From contig JAPYPR010000009.1 of assembly GCA_029937545.1 (NCBI GenBank), positions 4,616-68,615 on the forward strand: DNA of 64,000 nt, written 5' to 3'. The position numbers were made by a program, and so were the translations under genes. Each line of letters begins with the position of its first letter. The first letter of the stretch is position 1. This DNA is from Erythrobacter sp. (GTDB lineage Bacteria > Pseudomonadota > Alphaproteobacteria > Sphingomonadales > Sphingomonadaceae). Shown here piece after piece: positions 44,983 to 52,638 of this stretch. The notes under the pieces were generated by a model. That model did not search any database and was not told the DNA's origin. It saw only the letters and a list, made by a program, of their open reading frames with translations.

Positions 44983-45765
44983 TCACATCGCCGAAATGCC
45001 GCCATCCAGCTTGAGTTCGGCACCGGTCATGAAACGGCTCTCGTCGCTGGCGAGATAGACCACCGCATTGGCGATGTCGTTGGGCTCGCCGACGAACTTG
45101 AGCGGGATCTGCCGCGCCAGCTTGTCCATCAGTACGCCTTTGTCGAGATTGTGGTTTTTCGCCGTCCCGTCGAGGATGGGCGTATCGACGAAGGTCGGGT
45201 GCACCGAGTTGCAGCGGATCTGCATGTTCTTCTTCGCGCAGTGCAGCGCGATCGACTTGGACAGCATCCACACCGCTGCCTTGGACGAGTTGTAGGCCGG
45301 CATGGTGTCGCTCGCGATCAGCCCCGCGATGCTGGAGATGTTGACGATCGATCCCGGCGCATGCTCGCGCATCAGCGGCAAAGCCTTCTGGCAGCCATGA
45401 AAAATCGAATCGACATTGATCGCAAAGCAGCGCTTCCAGTCGTCGAAATCGCAGGTCTCGATATTCCCGCCGACCCCGATGCCGGCATTGTTTACCAGCA
45501 CATTGAGGCCGCCGATCTTCTCGCGCGCAGCATCGACGGCGGCTTCCCATTGGCCGGGGTCGGTCACGTCGTGCTGGAAACCGAAGGCCGTGCCGTCGCC
45601 CAGTTGGTCATTGATGAGGGAGGCGGTTTCCTCCGCCCCGGCACCATTGATGTCCGTGCAGAGCACCCGTGCGCCTTCCTCCGCCAGCCGAGTGGCATGT
45701 GCCCGGCCCAGACCCTGCGCCGCACCCGTCACCAGGGCCAGCTTGCCCTCACACCTGCCGGTCAT
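44983..45765 (-). CDS. Short-chain dehydrogenase/reductase
   Basis: A 260-residue SDR with cofactor motif [20 protein letters not shown] and a CTDI acidic position after the second strand, favouring NAD(H). [11 protein letters not shown] follows, and the catalytic residues lie in [24 protein letters not shown] (Ser, Tyr, Lys). The C-terminal [10 protein letters not shown] is typical. The ATG overlaps the Nudix gene's stop (ATGA), so the two are coupled. The substrate is unknown; the sequence style resembles 3-hydroxyacyl or steroid-type SDRs of sphingomonads, which is only an impression. Confidence 0.87.
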   Translation of the reverse strand: MTGRCEGKLALVTGAAQGLGRAHATRLAEEGARVLCTDINGAGAEETASLINDQLGDGTAFGFQHDVTDPGQWEAAVDAAREKIGGLNVLVNNAGIGVGGNIETCDFDDWKRCFAINVDSIFHGCQKALPLMREHAPGSIVNISSIAGLIASDTMPAYNSSKAAVWMLSKSIALHCAKKNMQIRCNSVHPTFVDTPILDGTAKNHNLDKGVLMDKLARQIPLKFVGEPNDIANAVVYLASDESRFMTGAELKLDGGISAM

Positions 45766-46340
45766 TCACTCTCTCCCAGAAAACTGTCCAGCGACGCCAT
45801 CAGCATCGCAATTCGTACATCGACACCGTGACCCATCGCGCGCCAGCGGACAACGAATTCCGGCAACTGCGTGCGCGGAACGTGATGGACGACGATGTCC
45901 TCGCTGTCGGTACCGCCACCTTCGCCGACCCTGGTCAGGCCGTGCGCGCGCAGGAGGGAGAAGCTTTCGCTCACCATGCCGGGCGAGGAATAGAATTTGC
46001 CGAGGTTCTCCATCCGCGCGGCGCGATAGCCGGTTTCTTCCTCGAGTTCGCGAATGGCGGCCGCTTCGTCGCTTTCGCCGCTCTTGTCCTCGTCGTCGCC
46101 GATGAGCCCGGCGGGGATTTCGAGGCAGATGCAACCCAACGGGACACGATATTGCGAGACCAGGATCACCCGATCCTGATCGTCGATGGCGATGATGGCG
46201 GCAGCCCTGATCCCGCGCGAGCGGCCGGCATATTCCCAGCGACCCCGGCGTTTGGCGGTGACGAAGCGGCCCTGCCACATGGTTTCTTCGGGCAGGTCGG
46301 CGTCCGGGTCGCGGCCCGGGGTCTCGATGGGGTCGGTCAT
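45762..46340 (-). CDS. Nudix hydrolase
   Basis: A 192-residue Nudix hydrolase, most like ADP-ribose pyrophosphatases. The Nudix box is present in [12 protein letters not shown] followed by [13 protein letters not shown]: the catalytic REL-EEETG helix is intact, but the spacer between the G-x5-E part and REL is 12 residues instead of the usual 7. The surrounding folds ([24 protein letters not shown]) match the ADP-ribose group, where the SPG-type loop is typical. It is coupled to the following SDR gene by an ATGA overlap. The true substrate is not known. Confidence 0.87.
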   Translation of the reverse strand: MTDPIETPGRDPDADLPEETMWQGRFVTAKRRGRWEYAGRSRGIRAAAIIAIDDQDRVILVSQYRVPLGCICLEIPAGLIGDDEDKSGESDEAAAIRELEEETGYRAARMENLGKFYSSPGMVSESFSLLRAHGLTRVGEGGGTDSEDIVVHHVPRTQLPEFVVRWRAMGHGVDVRIAMLMASLDSFLGESE

Positions 46341-46351
46341 TGCCAGCGGGT

Positions 46352-47029
46352 TTAGACTTCGATGAGCCGGTCCGGCAACTCATTCTGGTCGTGATCGCCG
46401 CGCGGGAAATGTTCCGCCAACACTGCGCCGACATCGCGCACGCCTGCGGCAAGCCCTTCGGCCAGACGACCCTGTTTGATCTCGACCAGCATGTCGGCCA
46501 TCGCCTCGCCCCAGACCTCCGCAGGGACAATTGCCGCGATGGGCTCGTCGGCGACGATCTCCGCGCGGTGTTCCTGCATCGACAGGTATAGCAGCACGCC
46601 GGTTCGCCCGTGGGTGCGTCGTTCGGCCCCGACCTTGAAGTGCTTGATGGCCGCAGCGCGGACGCGTGCCTGCTTGGCGGGTGAGGGGGTCAGGGCGAAT
46701 CGCAGCGGATCCCAAGACAGCAGAAGCCAGGTCACGGCGAAGCCGATCAGGCCCAGCGCAATCGTCATGGTCGCCAGTTCGCCGGTCGTCCATTCGTGCA
46801 TCCAGCCGCCCACTAGCTCGTCCCACAAATCCATGAACGGCTTAGGGAGAACCGCAAACAGGCTCATCAGCGTGAAGGCCACGCCCGCCGCCCAGACCAG
46901 AACGACGTCGGAATATCCGTCCGACCGGTCCGCCAGCACGGTGACGATCTCGCCCGAGGTCGTGCCCTCCGCCGCTGCTACCGCATCGCTCACAATCTTG
47001 TGCTGCGCTTCGTTCAGATAGCGTGCCAT
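46352..47029 (-). CDS. TPM-domain membrane protein (COG3762 type)
   Basis: A 225-residue membrane-bound TPM-domain protein. The N-terminal [30 protein letters not shown] begins the TPM fold. Two hydrophobic helices ([19 protein letters not shown] and [18 protein letters not shown]) interrupt it, and the second half of the fold ([20 protein letters not shown]) follows. Its ATG directly abuts the stop of the other TPM gene. TPM proteins with LemA form a widespread but poorly understood envelope gene set; in photosynthetic organisms relatives help photosystem II repair. Confidence 0.85.
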   Translation of the reverse strand: MARYLNEAQHKIVSDAVAAAEGTTSGEIVTVLADRSDGYSDVVLVWAAGVAFTLMSLFAVLPKPFMDLWDELVGGWMHEWTTGELATMTIALGLIGFAVTWLLLSWDPLRFALTPSPAKQARVRAAAIKHFKVGAERRTHGRTGVLLYLSMQEHRAEIVADEPIAAIVPAEVWGEAMADMLVEIKQGRLAEGLAAGVRDVGAVLAEHFPRGDHDQNELPDRLIEV

Positions 47030-47857
47030 CTACCACCCCCCGGAGGCGCCGCCGCCTCCGAAACTGCCACCGCCGCCGGAGAAGCCGCCGAAACCGCCGC
47101 CTCCTCCGCCAAAGCCGCCACCGCCGCCCCAGTCGTCGCCGCCGCTCAGAGCGCCGCGCGCGATGGCCGAGCCGACTTCCCACAGGATAATGTCGCCCGC
47201 TGCCTGGCCCAGTCGGCCGCCCCGGCCATAGCGCCGCCGCTTGCCGCGTCGCAGCATCGGGATGATGAAAAAAAAGAATATAAAGGCGAGCCAGATCGCG
47301 CCGCCGAGCGGAAAGCCCCCGCGGCTCTCTCGCGCTTGCTCCGCCTGCTGAGCGACCTGCGCCGCCTGCTCGGGCGGCAGTTCGAGCTGGGTGATGATCT
47401 CATCCGCCGCCCAGCTGATCCCGCCGGAATAGTCGCCCGCGCGGAAATAGTCCTTCATGCCTTCGACATATTCGAATGCGAGCCCATCAGGGATCGTGCC
47501 TTCGAGGCCATAGCCGACCTCGATCCGCATCCTCCGCTCGTTCGGGGCGACGATCAGGACGATGCCGTCGTTGCGCTCCGCATCGCCCAGCGCCCATTCG
47601 CGCCCCAGGCGATAGCCGTAATCCGCGATGTCGTAGCCTTCGAGATCGGGGATCGTCGCGATCACGAACTGGCGCTGGTTCGCTTCTTCGAAGGCGTCGA
47701 GCTTGGCCGTAAGTTCGGCCTCGGTCGCTGGGTCGATGATATCGGCCGCATCGACCACGGGAGCCGTCCCGCGCTCGGGAAAATTCTGCGCCGCAGCGGG
47801 CAGGGCGAAGCCCAGCGCGGCGGCGCAGATCAGCAGTATTCGCAGCAAGGCCCGCAT
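47030..47857 (-). CDS. TPM-domain protein, YgcG type (COG1512)
   Basis: A 275-residue protein with a signal peptide (LRILLICAAALGFALPAAAQ), an exported TPM domain (NFPERGTAPVVDAADIIDPA through DGIVLIVAPNERRMRIEVGYGLEG), one transmembrane helix (GAIWLAFIFFFFIIPML) and a basic linker. The C-terminus is extremely glycine-rich (GGGGGFGGGGGGFGGF), the typical YgcG plan. It sits between the LemA gene (11 bp upstream) and the second TPM gene with no gap, so the three form one operon. Confidence 0.9.
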   Translation of the reverse strand: MRALLRILLICAAALGFALPAAAQNFPERGTAPVVDAADIIDPATEAELTAKLDAFEEANQRQFVIATIPDLEGYDIADYGYRLGREWALGDAERNDGIVLIVAPNERRMRIEVGYGLEGTIPDGLAFEYVEGMKDYFRAGDYSGGISWAADEIITQLELPPEQAAQVAQQAEQARESRGGFPLGGAIWLAFIFFFFIIPMLRRGKRRRYGRGGRLGQAAGDIILWEVGSAIARGALSGGDDWGGGGGFGGGGGGFGGFSGGGGSFGGGGASGGW

Positions 47858-47868
47858 TGCAGGTCCGC

Positions 47869-48546
47869 TCAGTTGGCCGCTGCGGCGTCGGCAGGCTCGC
47901 TGGTGTTGTCGTTGGCCCCTCCAGCAGCGGCGGTGCCGCCGCTGGCGCGCATGTTGAGCTCGGGAGCGGCCTCCGCGCCCTCGCTCACCGCTTCATAGGG
48001 CACCATCGGTTCCGCACCGTGGATGATGTTGGCGCCGATCGTGTCGGGGAAGGTGCGGATGGTGGTGTTATACTGGCGGACCGCCTCGTTATAGTCGCGG
48101 ATGGCGACGCGGATGCGGTTCTCCTGTCCTTCGATCTGGGTCATGAAACGGCCGAAGTTTTCCTGGCTGCGAAGTTCCGGATAGGCTTCGACATTGGCCA
48201 TGAGACGCGACAGCGCGCCGCCGAAGGTATTCTGCGCCTGCTGGTACTGCGCCATGGCTTCGGGATTGTTGAGATCGTCACCGTCCAGCTGAATTTCGGG
48301 GCGGGTGGCGGAGGCGCGGGCCTGGATCACGCCCTCGAGCGTTTCGCGCTCCTGCTCGGCCGAACTCATCACGATCTGCTCGAGATTGGGGACGAGATTG
48401 GCGCGCTCCTGAAAGGCGGCCTCGACGTCGGCCCATTTGGCCTTTGCGTTCTCTTCCGCGGTGGGCACAGAGTTGATGCCGCATGCCGACAGGGCGAGCG
48501 CCGCAGCGGCAACTATCGATGTTCGAAGGGCGGCGAAACGGGTCAT
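47869..48546 (-). CDS. LemA family lipoprotein
   Basis: A 225-residue LemA-family protein with a lipoprotein-type signal (AAALALSACGIN) and a long helical core: EENAKAKWADVEAAFQERANLVPNLEQIV, YQQAQNTFGGALSRLMANVEAYPELRS, and NRIRVAIRDYNEAVRQYNTTIRTFP. A Gly/Ala/Asn-rich tail ends the protein. LemA is a regular partner of TPM-domain genes and may present or stabilise envelope proteins; the biochemical role is not settled. First gene of the LemA-TPM-TPM unit. Confidence 0.92.
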   Translation of the reverse strand: MTRFAALRTSIVAAAALALSACGINSVPTAEENAKAKWADVEAAFQERANLVPNLEQIVMSSAEQERETLEGVIQARASATRPEIQLDGDDLNNPEAMAQYQQAQNTFGGALSRLMANVEAYPELRSQENFGRFMTQIEGQENRIRVAIRDYNEAVRQYNTTIRTFPDTIGANIIHGAEPMVPYEAVSEGAEAAPELNMRASGGTAAAGGANDNTSEPADAAAAN

Positions 48547-48682
48547 GGGGAGGATCCTTTGGTAGTGTTACGGTACTGACTTATGGAGATAGCACACCTC
48601 GCCAATCATTCAAGATTAACGGCGTGCTTGTGGGCAAATTCGCTCTATGCCAGAAAACATGGCGAAAAAGGGGTTAATGCGT

Positions 48683-49192
48683 ATGAGCCTGGGTACGGAA
48701 TTCAAAAAATTCATCGCACGCGGCAATGTGATCGACCTGGCCGTCGGCGTGGTTATCGGTGCGGCGTTCAGCGGCATCGTGACACAGTTGACCGAGGCGA
48801 TTCTGATGCCGCTGATCGGCTGGCTTTTCGGCGACATCGACTTCTCCAACTGGTTCCTGCGGCTTGGTGAAATACCCGAGGGTTACGAAGGCGCGCTCGA
48901 CAATTATGAGCAGCTCAAGGAAGCCGGGGTTGCGATGATCGGATACGGCGCGCTGATCACCGCACTGATAAACTTCCTCATCGTGGCCTTCGCGCTGTTC
49001 ACGCTGGTGCGGAGCGTCAACAAGGTCAGCGACGAGATCAAGGCCAAGCAGGCGGAAACCGAAGACAGCTCGACGAGCGACGAGGTGCCGACCGATCCGC
49101 AGCTGGACGTTCTGAAGAAGATCCTCGCCGAATTGCGCAAGGGCGATGCGGCGATGCCGGACTACGCGGCTGAGAAAGGGCCGATGGGGTAG
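48683..49192 (+). CDS. mscL: Large-conductance mechanosensitive channel
   Basis: A 169-residue homopentameric osmotic safety valve. The N-terminal amphipathic segment TEFKKFIARGNVIDLAVGVVIGAAF runs into TM1, with the IV..L..-type pore constriction. A periplasmic loop (FSNWFLRLGEIPEGYEGALD) and TM2 (GALITALINFLIVAFALFTLV) follow, and the C-terminal helical bundle reads QLDVLKKILAELRK. ATG 48683 is preferred since AAGGGG lies 9 nt upstream; ATG 48677 is too close to it. A large inverted repeat lies just beyond the 3' end. Confidence 0.95.
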   Translation: MSLGTEFKKFIARGNVIDLAVGVVIGAAFSGIVTQLTEAILMPLIGWLFGDIDFSNWFLRLGEIPEGYEGALDNYEQLKEAGVAMIGYGALITALINFLIVAFALFTLVRSVNKVSDEIKAKQAETEDSSTSDEVPTDPQLDVLKKILAELRKGDAAMPDYAAEKGPMG

Positions 49193-49237
49193 GGGGTTTC
49201 CTGTCTACGTGCGGTCGGAACATCCGTCCCGACCTTC

Positions 49238-49318
49238 CTGTTCCGTCCCGCGCCCCCTCCCGACCACCCACGGAAGTATTCTCAATGGGTGGTCGGGAGG
49301 GGTCGCGAGACGGAACAG
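49238..49318. repeat. Long inverted repeat downstream of mscL
   Basis: Two 33-nt arms (49238-49270 and 49286-49318) are complementary at 31 of 33 positions around a 15-nt loop. The outer ends read CTGTTCCGTC / GACGGAACAG. It would form a very stable hairpin in RNA or a cruciform in DNA. No T-run follows, so it is not a standard intrinsic terminator. It may be a palindromic intergenic repeat or a non-autonomous element, and it separates mscL from the tmRNA promoter. Confidence 0.85.
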
Positions 49319-49367
49319 CCTAGGGAAGCGCGGATGCGCTTCACGCATACAATAAACCCCTGCTCAC

Positions 49368-49395
49368 TTCACATTAAGCTGCGACGCTCTATATA
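49368..49395 (+). promoter_or_regulatory. Promoter of the tmRNA gene
   Basis: TTCACA (49368-49373) and TATATA (49390-49395) with a 16-bp spacer resemble a strong housekeeping promoter. They are placed so that transcription would begin near 49402, just before the acceptor part of the tmRNA. Confidence 0.6.
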
Positions 49396-49401
49396 GGACC
49401 T

Positions 49402-49760
49402 CGCCGGTTACGATCGGCTATGGCGATAAATTGCGCCGTGCAATAGGTACAACGGACCCGGGGGCAGTACCCGGCGGCTCCACCACAATCCGCGGTTTTA
49501 CGCGGTTTCTGACGGGGCCGAACCAGGATCGACGTGTGCTGAAAGACGGTGTTTTCGCCCGGGCTGAGTATCCCGTGAAACTGTTCACAACACACAAGTG
49601 CCAACGATAACGAAGCACTCGCTCTCGCTGCGTAATCTGACGGGCTAACGCCCTGATCTTACAAAGCTAAAGCGCGGTCGGACCCACCGGGCAACAGAAG
49701 CGGATTCCGGGGCCCCGGGGAGAGGCTAGCAACAGAATCTCCCCACTCATTCGCTAGATT
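49402..49760 (+). ncRNA. ssrA: Two-piece (circularly permuted) tmRNA
   Basis: Permuted transfer-messenger RNA, which rescues stalled ribosomes. The acceptor part comes first: T-stem CCGGG/CCCGG (49458-49462 and 49470-49474) with 7-nt loop GGCAGTA, then CGGCTCC and ACCA ending at 49485. After a 28-nt spacer, the coding part starts at 49514 with GGGGCCG, which pairs with CGGCTCC and creates the G3-U70 wobble required for alanine charging. AACCAGGATCGACG follows. The tag frame (49600-49635) encodes ANDNEALALAA and a TAA stop. Downstream a pseudoknot is visible: stem GGGGAGA/TCTCCCC (49717-49723, 49738-49744), with loop CTAGC pairing to GCTAG (49753-49757). Outer ends are approximate. Confidence 0.93.
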
Positions 49761-49865
49761 GAAAGCGCCGCGGTGCTCCAAACGCGATGGTCCTCCCCCG
49801 AGAGTCAGAGAATGGAGAAGCTAGCAACGGAAACCCCGCCATTTACTCCAGTAGTATCTGGAATA

Positions 49866-50111
49866 TCAGCGTTCTGTTTGTTTGGAGGCCGCCGCCGCTT
49901 CGCGCTCATAACGGATCGCATCGAGGATTTTCGCGCCGCCAAGGAACACCGCTCCAGCGGTTGCGGCGAACAGCAGGTAGCCGCCGACGCCGGGGTATTC
50001 GACCGTATAGTGCGCGCCGCGGGTCATTGCGCCCAAGGCGAGGGCGAAGATGATCAGATACGCCTCGAAGCGCGTCTTGATCACGAACAGCCGTTTCACC
50101 TTGCTCAGCAC
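49866..50111 (-). CDS. Small conserved-looking membrane protein
   Basis: An 81-residue protein with two hydrophobic helices (AYLIIFALALGAMT and GGYLLFAATAGAVFLGGAKI) joined by a short loop (RGAHYTVEYPGVG), a basic start (LSKVKRLFVIKTRFE) and a charged tail. GTG 50111 is chosen because the segment from there on looks protein-like and GGAGA lies upstream; the extra 17 codons of the longest frame do not. I have an impression that this sequence type is common in sphingomonads, but no function is known. It follows astB on the same strand after 145 bp. Confidence 0.7.
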   Translation of the reverse strand: MLSKVKRLFVIKTRFEAYLIIFALALGAMTRGAHYTVEYPGVGGYLLFAATAGAVFLGGAKILDAIRYEREAAAASKQTER

Positions 50112-50256
50112 GCTTTTGCGGTCTCCGTTTCTTAACCCTTCACCGTGCAAACCCCTTGCCAAGCGTGCGGTTCCGCCGATCGAATGGTTAACTCTTCGCC
50201 GAGTGTAAGCGCTGCCGACGCGCAGTCCAGCACGTTAACCACCTAAATCCCACGAC

Positions 50257-51504
50257 TTATGCCAGTTCGTCCAGCGACAGGACGGCCAGCAAGGCCTCGC
50301 GCGCTTCGATCACTGTTTTCGCAAGAGCCTCCTTGCCGATATCGGCAGGATCGATCTGCTCGGGCCAGGTCTGGGCGATGACCGATTCGATCCGCTCCGC
50401 CCGCTGCTCGTCGAGCAGGAAGCGGGCATCGACTGTGGCGGGGTCGGCGACGACGCGCAGGCGCAGGCAGGCAGGGCCGCCGCCGTTCGCCATCGACTGG
50501 CGGACATCGACGGGGATGACCCTGCGGATCGGGCCATTGCCGGCGAGCATGTGCTCGCACCAGCTCCACACGGCGGCGCTTTCCTGGCACTCGATCGGCA
50601 CTACCAGTGCCATTTCGCCAGAGGGCAGGGTTAGAAGTTGCGCGTTGAACAGGTAGGTCTTGATCGCCTCGGCGAGGCTGACTGCACTCTCCGGCACCTC
50701 GACCACCTCGAGCGCGGGGAACGCTGCGCGGATCGCGTCATACGTGCCCTGCCGGTCGGCAAAAGCGCGCTCGTGCGTGACCAGCACCCGCTCGTTGGCG
50801 ACGGCGACCACGTCGTTGTGGAACGCGCCTGCCTCGATGGCTTCGGGGTTCTGTTCGATGTAAATGCACGCATCGGGATCGAGGCCGTGAAGGCGAGCGA
50901 CGGCGCGGCTGGCCTGTTCGTGCTGGCGTGCGGGGAAGCGACCGCCCGGCCTGCCATAGACGAACACCTCGACGCCCTTGCTGCCGTGGCCTTCGCAGAA
51001 TCGCATGTGATTGGCCGCGCCCTCGTCGCCGAAGCTGGGCGGGACGGCATCGTGGACGGCGAAATGGTCGCGGTTACCGAAGGCGATTTTCAGCTGCGCC
51101 TGGGTATCGCGCCATTCCTGCCCGCGGTGAAGCATCGTCACGAGATTGGCTGGCGTCAGATGGCAGCGCCCGTCCGCCGTATCGGGCGCGGGGCTGACGG
51201 TCGCGGCATTGGCGGTCCACATCGAGCTGGCCGACCATGCGGCAGCGCGCAAGGCGCGGTCGGTGTCCTCATCGACGCCCAGTCGCTGAAGCAGCGAAAA
51301 ATTCGGTCGCGGCAGGGGCAGCAGATAGCCCTGCGCGAGCCCGCGTTCCATATTCCCGCGCATCTTGGCAATGCCCTGAAGGGCCGCGGCGCGGGGGTAG
51401 GAAGGGTCGCCCTTGTGGCTCGCGCTCGCGATATTGCCGAGGCTGAGGCCGGCGTAATTGTGCGACGGGCCGACGATCCCGTCGAAGTTGATCTCCTGAA
51501 GCAA
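50257..51504 (-). CDS. astB: N-succinylarginine dihydrolase
   Basis: A 415-residue guanidine-modifying-fold enzyme, second step of the arginine succinyltransferase (AST) pathway: it hydrolyses N2-succinylarginine to succinylornithine, ammonia and carbon dioxide. Signatures are MLQEINFDGIVGPSHNYAGLS, MWTANAATVSP, the catalytic His region EAGAFHNDVVAV and the Cys in MANGGGPACLRLR. It follows astA after a 117-bp gap that holds a palindromic repeat. With arginine degradation this supplies nitrogen and glutamate. Confidence 0.95.
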   Translation of the reverse strand: MLQEINFDGIVGPSHNYAGLSLGNIASASHKGDPSYPRAAALQGIAKMRGNMERGLAQGYLLPLPRPNFSLLQRLGVDEDTDRALRAAAWSASSMWTANAATVSPAPDTADGRCHLTPANLVTMLHRGQEWRDTQAQLKIAFGNRDHFAVHDAVPPSFGDEGAANHMRFCEGHGSKGVEVFVYGRPGGRFPARQHEQASRAVARLHGLDPDACIYIEQNPEAIEAGAFHNDVVAVANERVLVTHERAFADRQGTYDAIRAAFPALEVVEVPESAVSLAEAIKTYLFNAQLLTLPSGEMALVVPIECQESAAVWSWCEHMLAGNGPIRRVIPVDVRQSMANGGGPACLRLRVVADPATVDARFLLDEQRAERIESVIAQTWPEQIDPADIGKEALAKTVIEAREALLAVLSLDELA

Positions 51505-51519
51505 GCTATAACTCCGTTA

Positions 51520-51600
51520 GCCCTGAGCTTGTCGAAGGGCCGTACTTCACTTGTGAACCCGCGCCCGAGAAGAAGGGCAGGGCTTCGACAAGCTCAGCCC
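51520..51600. repeat. Palindromic repeat pair between astA and astB
   Basis: GCCCTGAGCTTGTCGAAGGG (from 51520) and an inverted copy (51580-51600) share a 15-nt core, CTGAGCTTGTCGAAG. Each arm is itself an imperfect palindrome. Repeats with the core TGAGCTTGTCGAAG are widespread REP-like sequences in many proteobacterial genomes. Here the pair lies inside an operon and could form a hairpin in the transcript that uncouples astB from astA. Confidence 0.8.
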
Positions 51601-51621
51601 GAACGGGGAAGGGATAAACTT

Positions 51622-52638
51622 TTACCGCGCCACGCTCCAAACCGTATCGCCCTTGGAAACGCCCAATGCCTCGGCGCATTCGGCGTCGATCGCGATCGTC
51701 CCGTCGTCTCCCACCCGGCGCAGGCCGTAGGCGCTACGGAAATCGCCGAGCCTGCCGGTGGCGACCAGCGCCCGCTCGCCATCGTCGAGATCGGTGGCGG
51801 AGAGCGTCATCTCCGCCGCTTCGGCGATGCTTTTCACGCTATCGGTTCGCGTGGTCATCGTGGGCCCGCCGTCGAAAATGTCGACATAGCCTTCGTAGGC
51901 GAAGTTCTCGTTCTCCAGCATCCGCATAGCGGCGCGTCCGCTGGGGTGCGGCACGCCGATCACCTTGCGCGCTTCGCCGTTGAGCATGGCGATGTAGACC
52001 GGATGTTTGGGCATCAAATCGGCAATGAACTGATTGCCGTTGATCGCGTTGAAATAATCGGCTTCCTGGAAGGTCATGCCGAAGAAGCGCCCCGCAACAC
52101 CGTCCCAGAACGGCGAGCCGCCGCGATCGTCGATCACGCCGCGCAATTCGGCGAGGATCCGGTCGGCAAAGCGCGCGCGGTGCATGGCGATGAACAGGTA
52201 GCGGCTGCGCGCCAGCAACAGCCCAAACCCGCCCGCCCGTTCGCCTGGATGCAGGAACAGGCCGCCGACCTCGCTCGACCCTTCGAGATCGGTGACGAGG
52301 CTCAGCAATTCGGCGCGCACCGTGCGGTCGAGTTCCTGGCTGTGCTGGGTCAGCGTGGTCAGGCGATAGGAATAGAAGGGCCATTGCTGACCGACCTGAG
52401 TGAAGAGCTGGCAGGTGCCGCGCACCTGACCGTTTTCGCTGTTCTCGAGGACCAGCGTGAAAACGTCGTCGCCCAGCGTGTCTTCGGTACGGGCGAAGGC
52501 TTCTTCGGCGCGCTCCAGCTTTCTGGTCAGCGCAGCGCGATCTGCGGGCAAGTTGGTAAAGCCACCACCCGTCAGCTTGGCCATCTCGTAAAGATGCTCA
52601 AGGTCGCCTATCTGCGCGGCGCGCAAGCGAAAGGTCAC
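51622..52638 (-). CDS. astA: Arginine N-succinyltransferase
   Basis: A 338-residue GNAT-like enzyme, the first step of the AST pathway: it succinylates arginine with succinyl-CoA. Landmarks are the N-terminal FRLRAAQIGDLEHLYEMAKLTGGGFTNLP, GLFLHPGERAGGFGLLLARSRYLFIA, PFWDGVAGRFFGMTFQEADYF and PVYIAMLNGEARKVIGVPHP. Its start overlaps the stop of the M20 hydrolase gene (ATGA), so those two are coupled. Confidence 0.95.
   Translation of the reverse strand: MTFRLRAAQIGDLEHLYEMAKLTGGGFTNLPADRAALTRKLERAEEAFARTEDTLGDDVFTLVLENSENGQVRGTCQLFTQVGQQWPFYSYRLTTLTQHSQELDRTVRAELLSLVTDLEGSSEVGGLFLHPGERAGGFGLLLARSRYLFIAMHRARFADRILAELRGVIDDRGGSPFWDGVAGRFFGMTFQEADYFNAINGNQFIADLMPKHPVYIAMLNGEARKVIGVPHPSGRAAMRMLENENFAYEGYVDIFDGGPTMTTRTDSVKSIAEAAEMTLSATDLDDGERALVATGRLGDFRSAYGLRRVGDDGTIAIDAECAEALGVSKGDTVWSVAR

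Noticed and set aside
49238-49318. Intrinsic terminator of mscL
   Set aside because: The stem is far longer than usual and lacks a T-run on the plus strand, so it is listed as a repeat instead.
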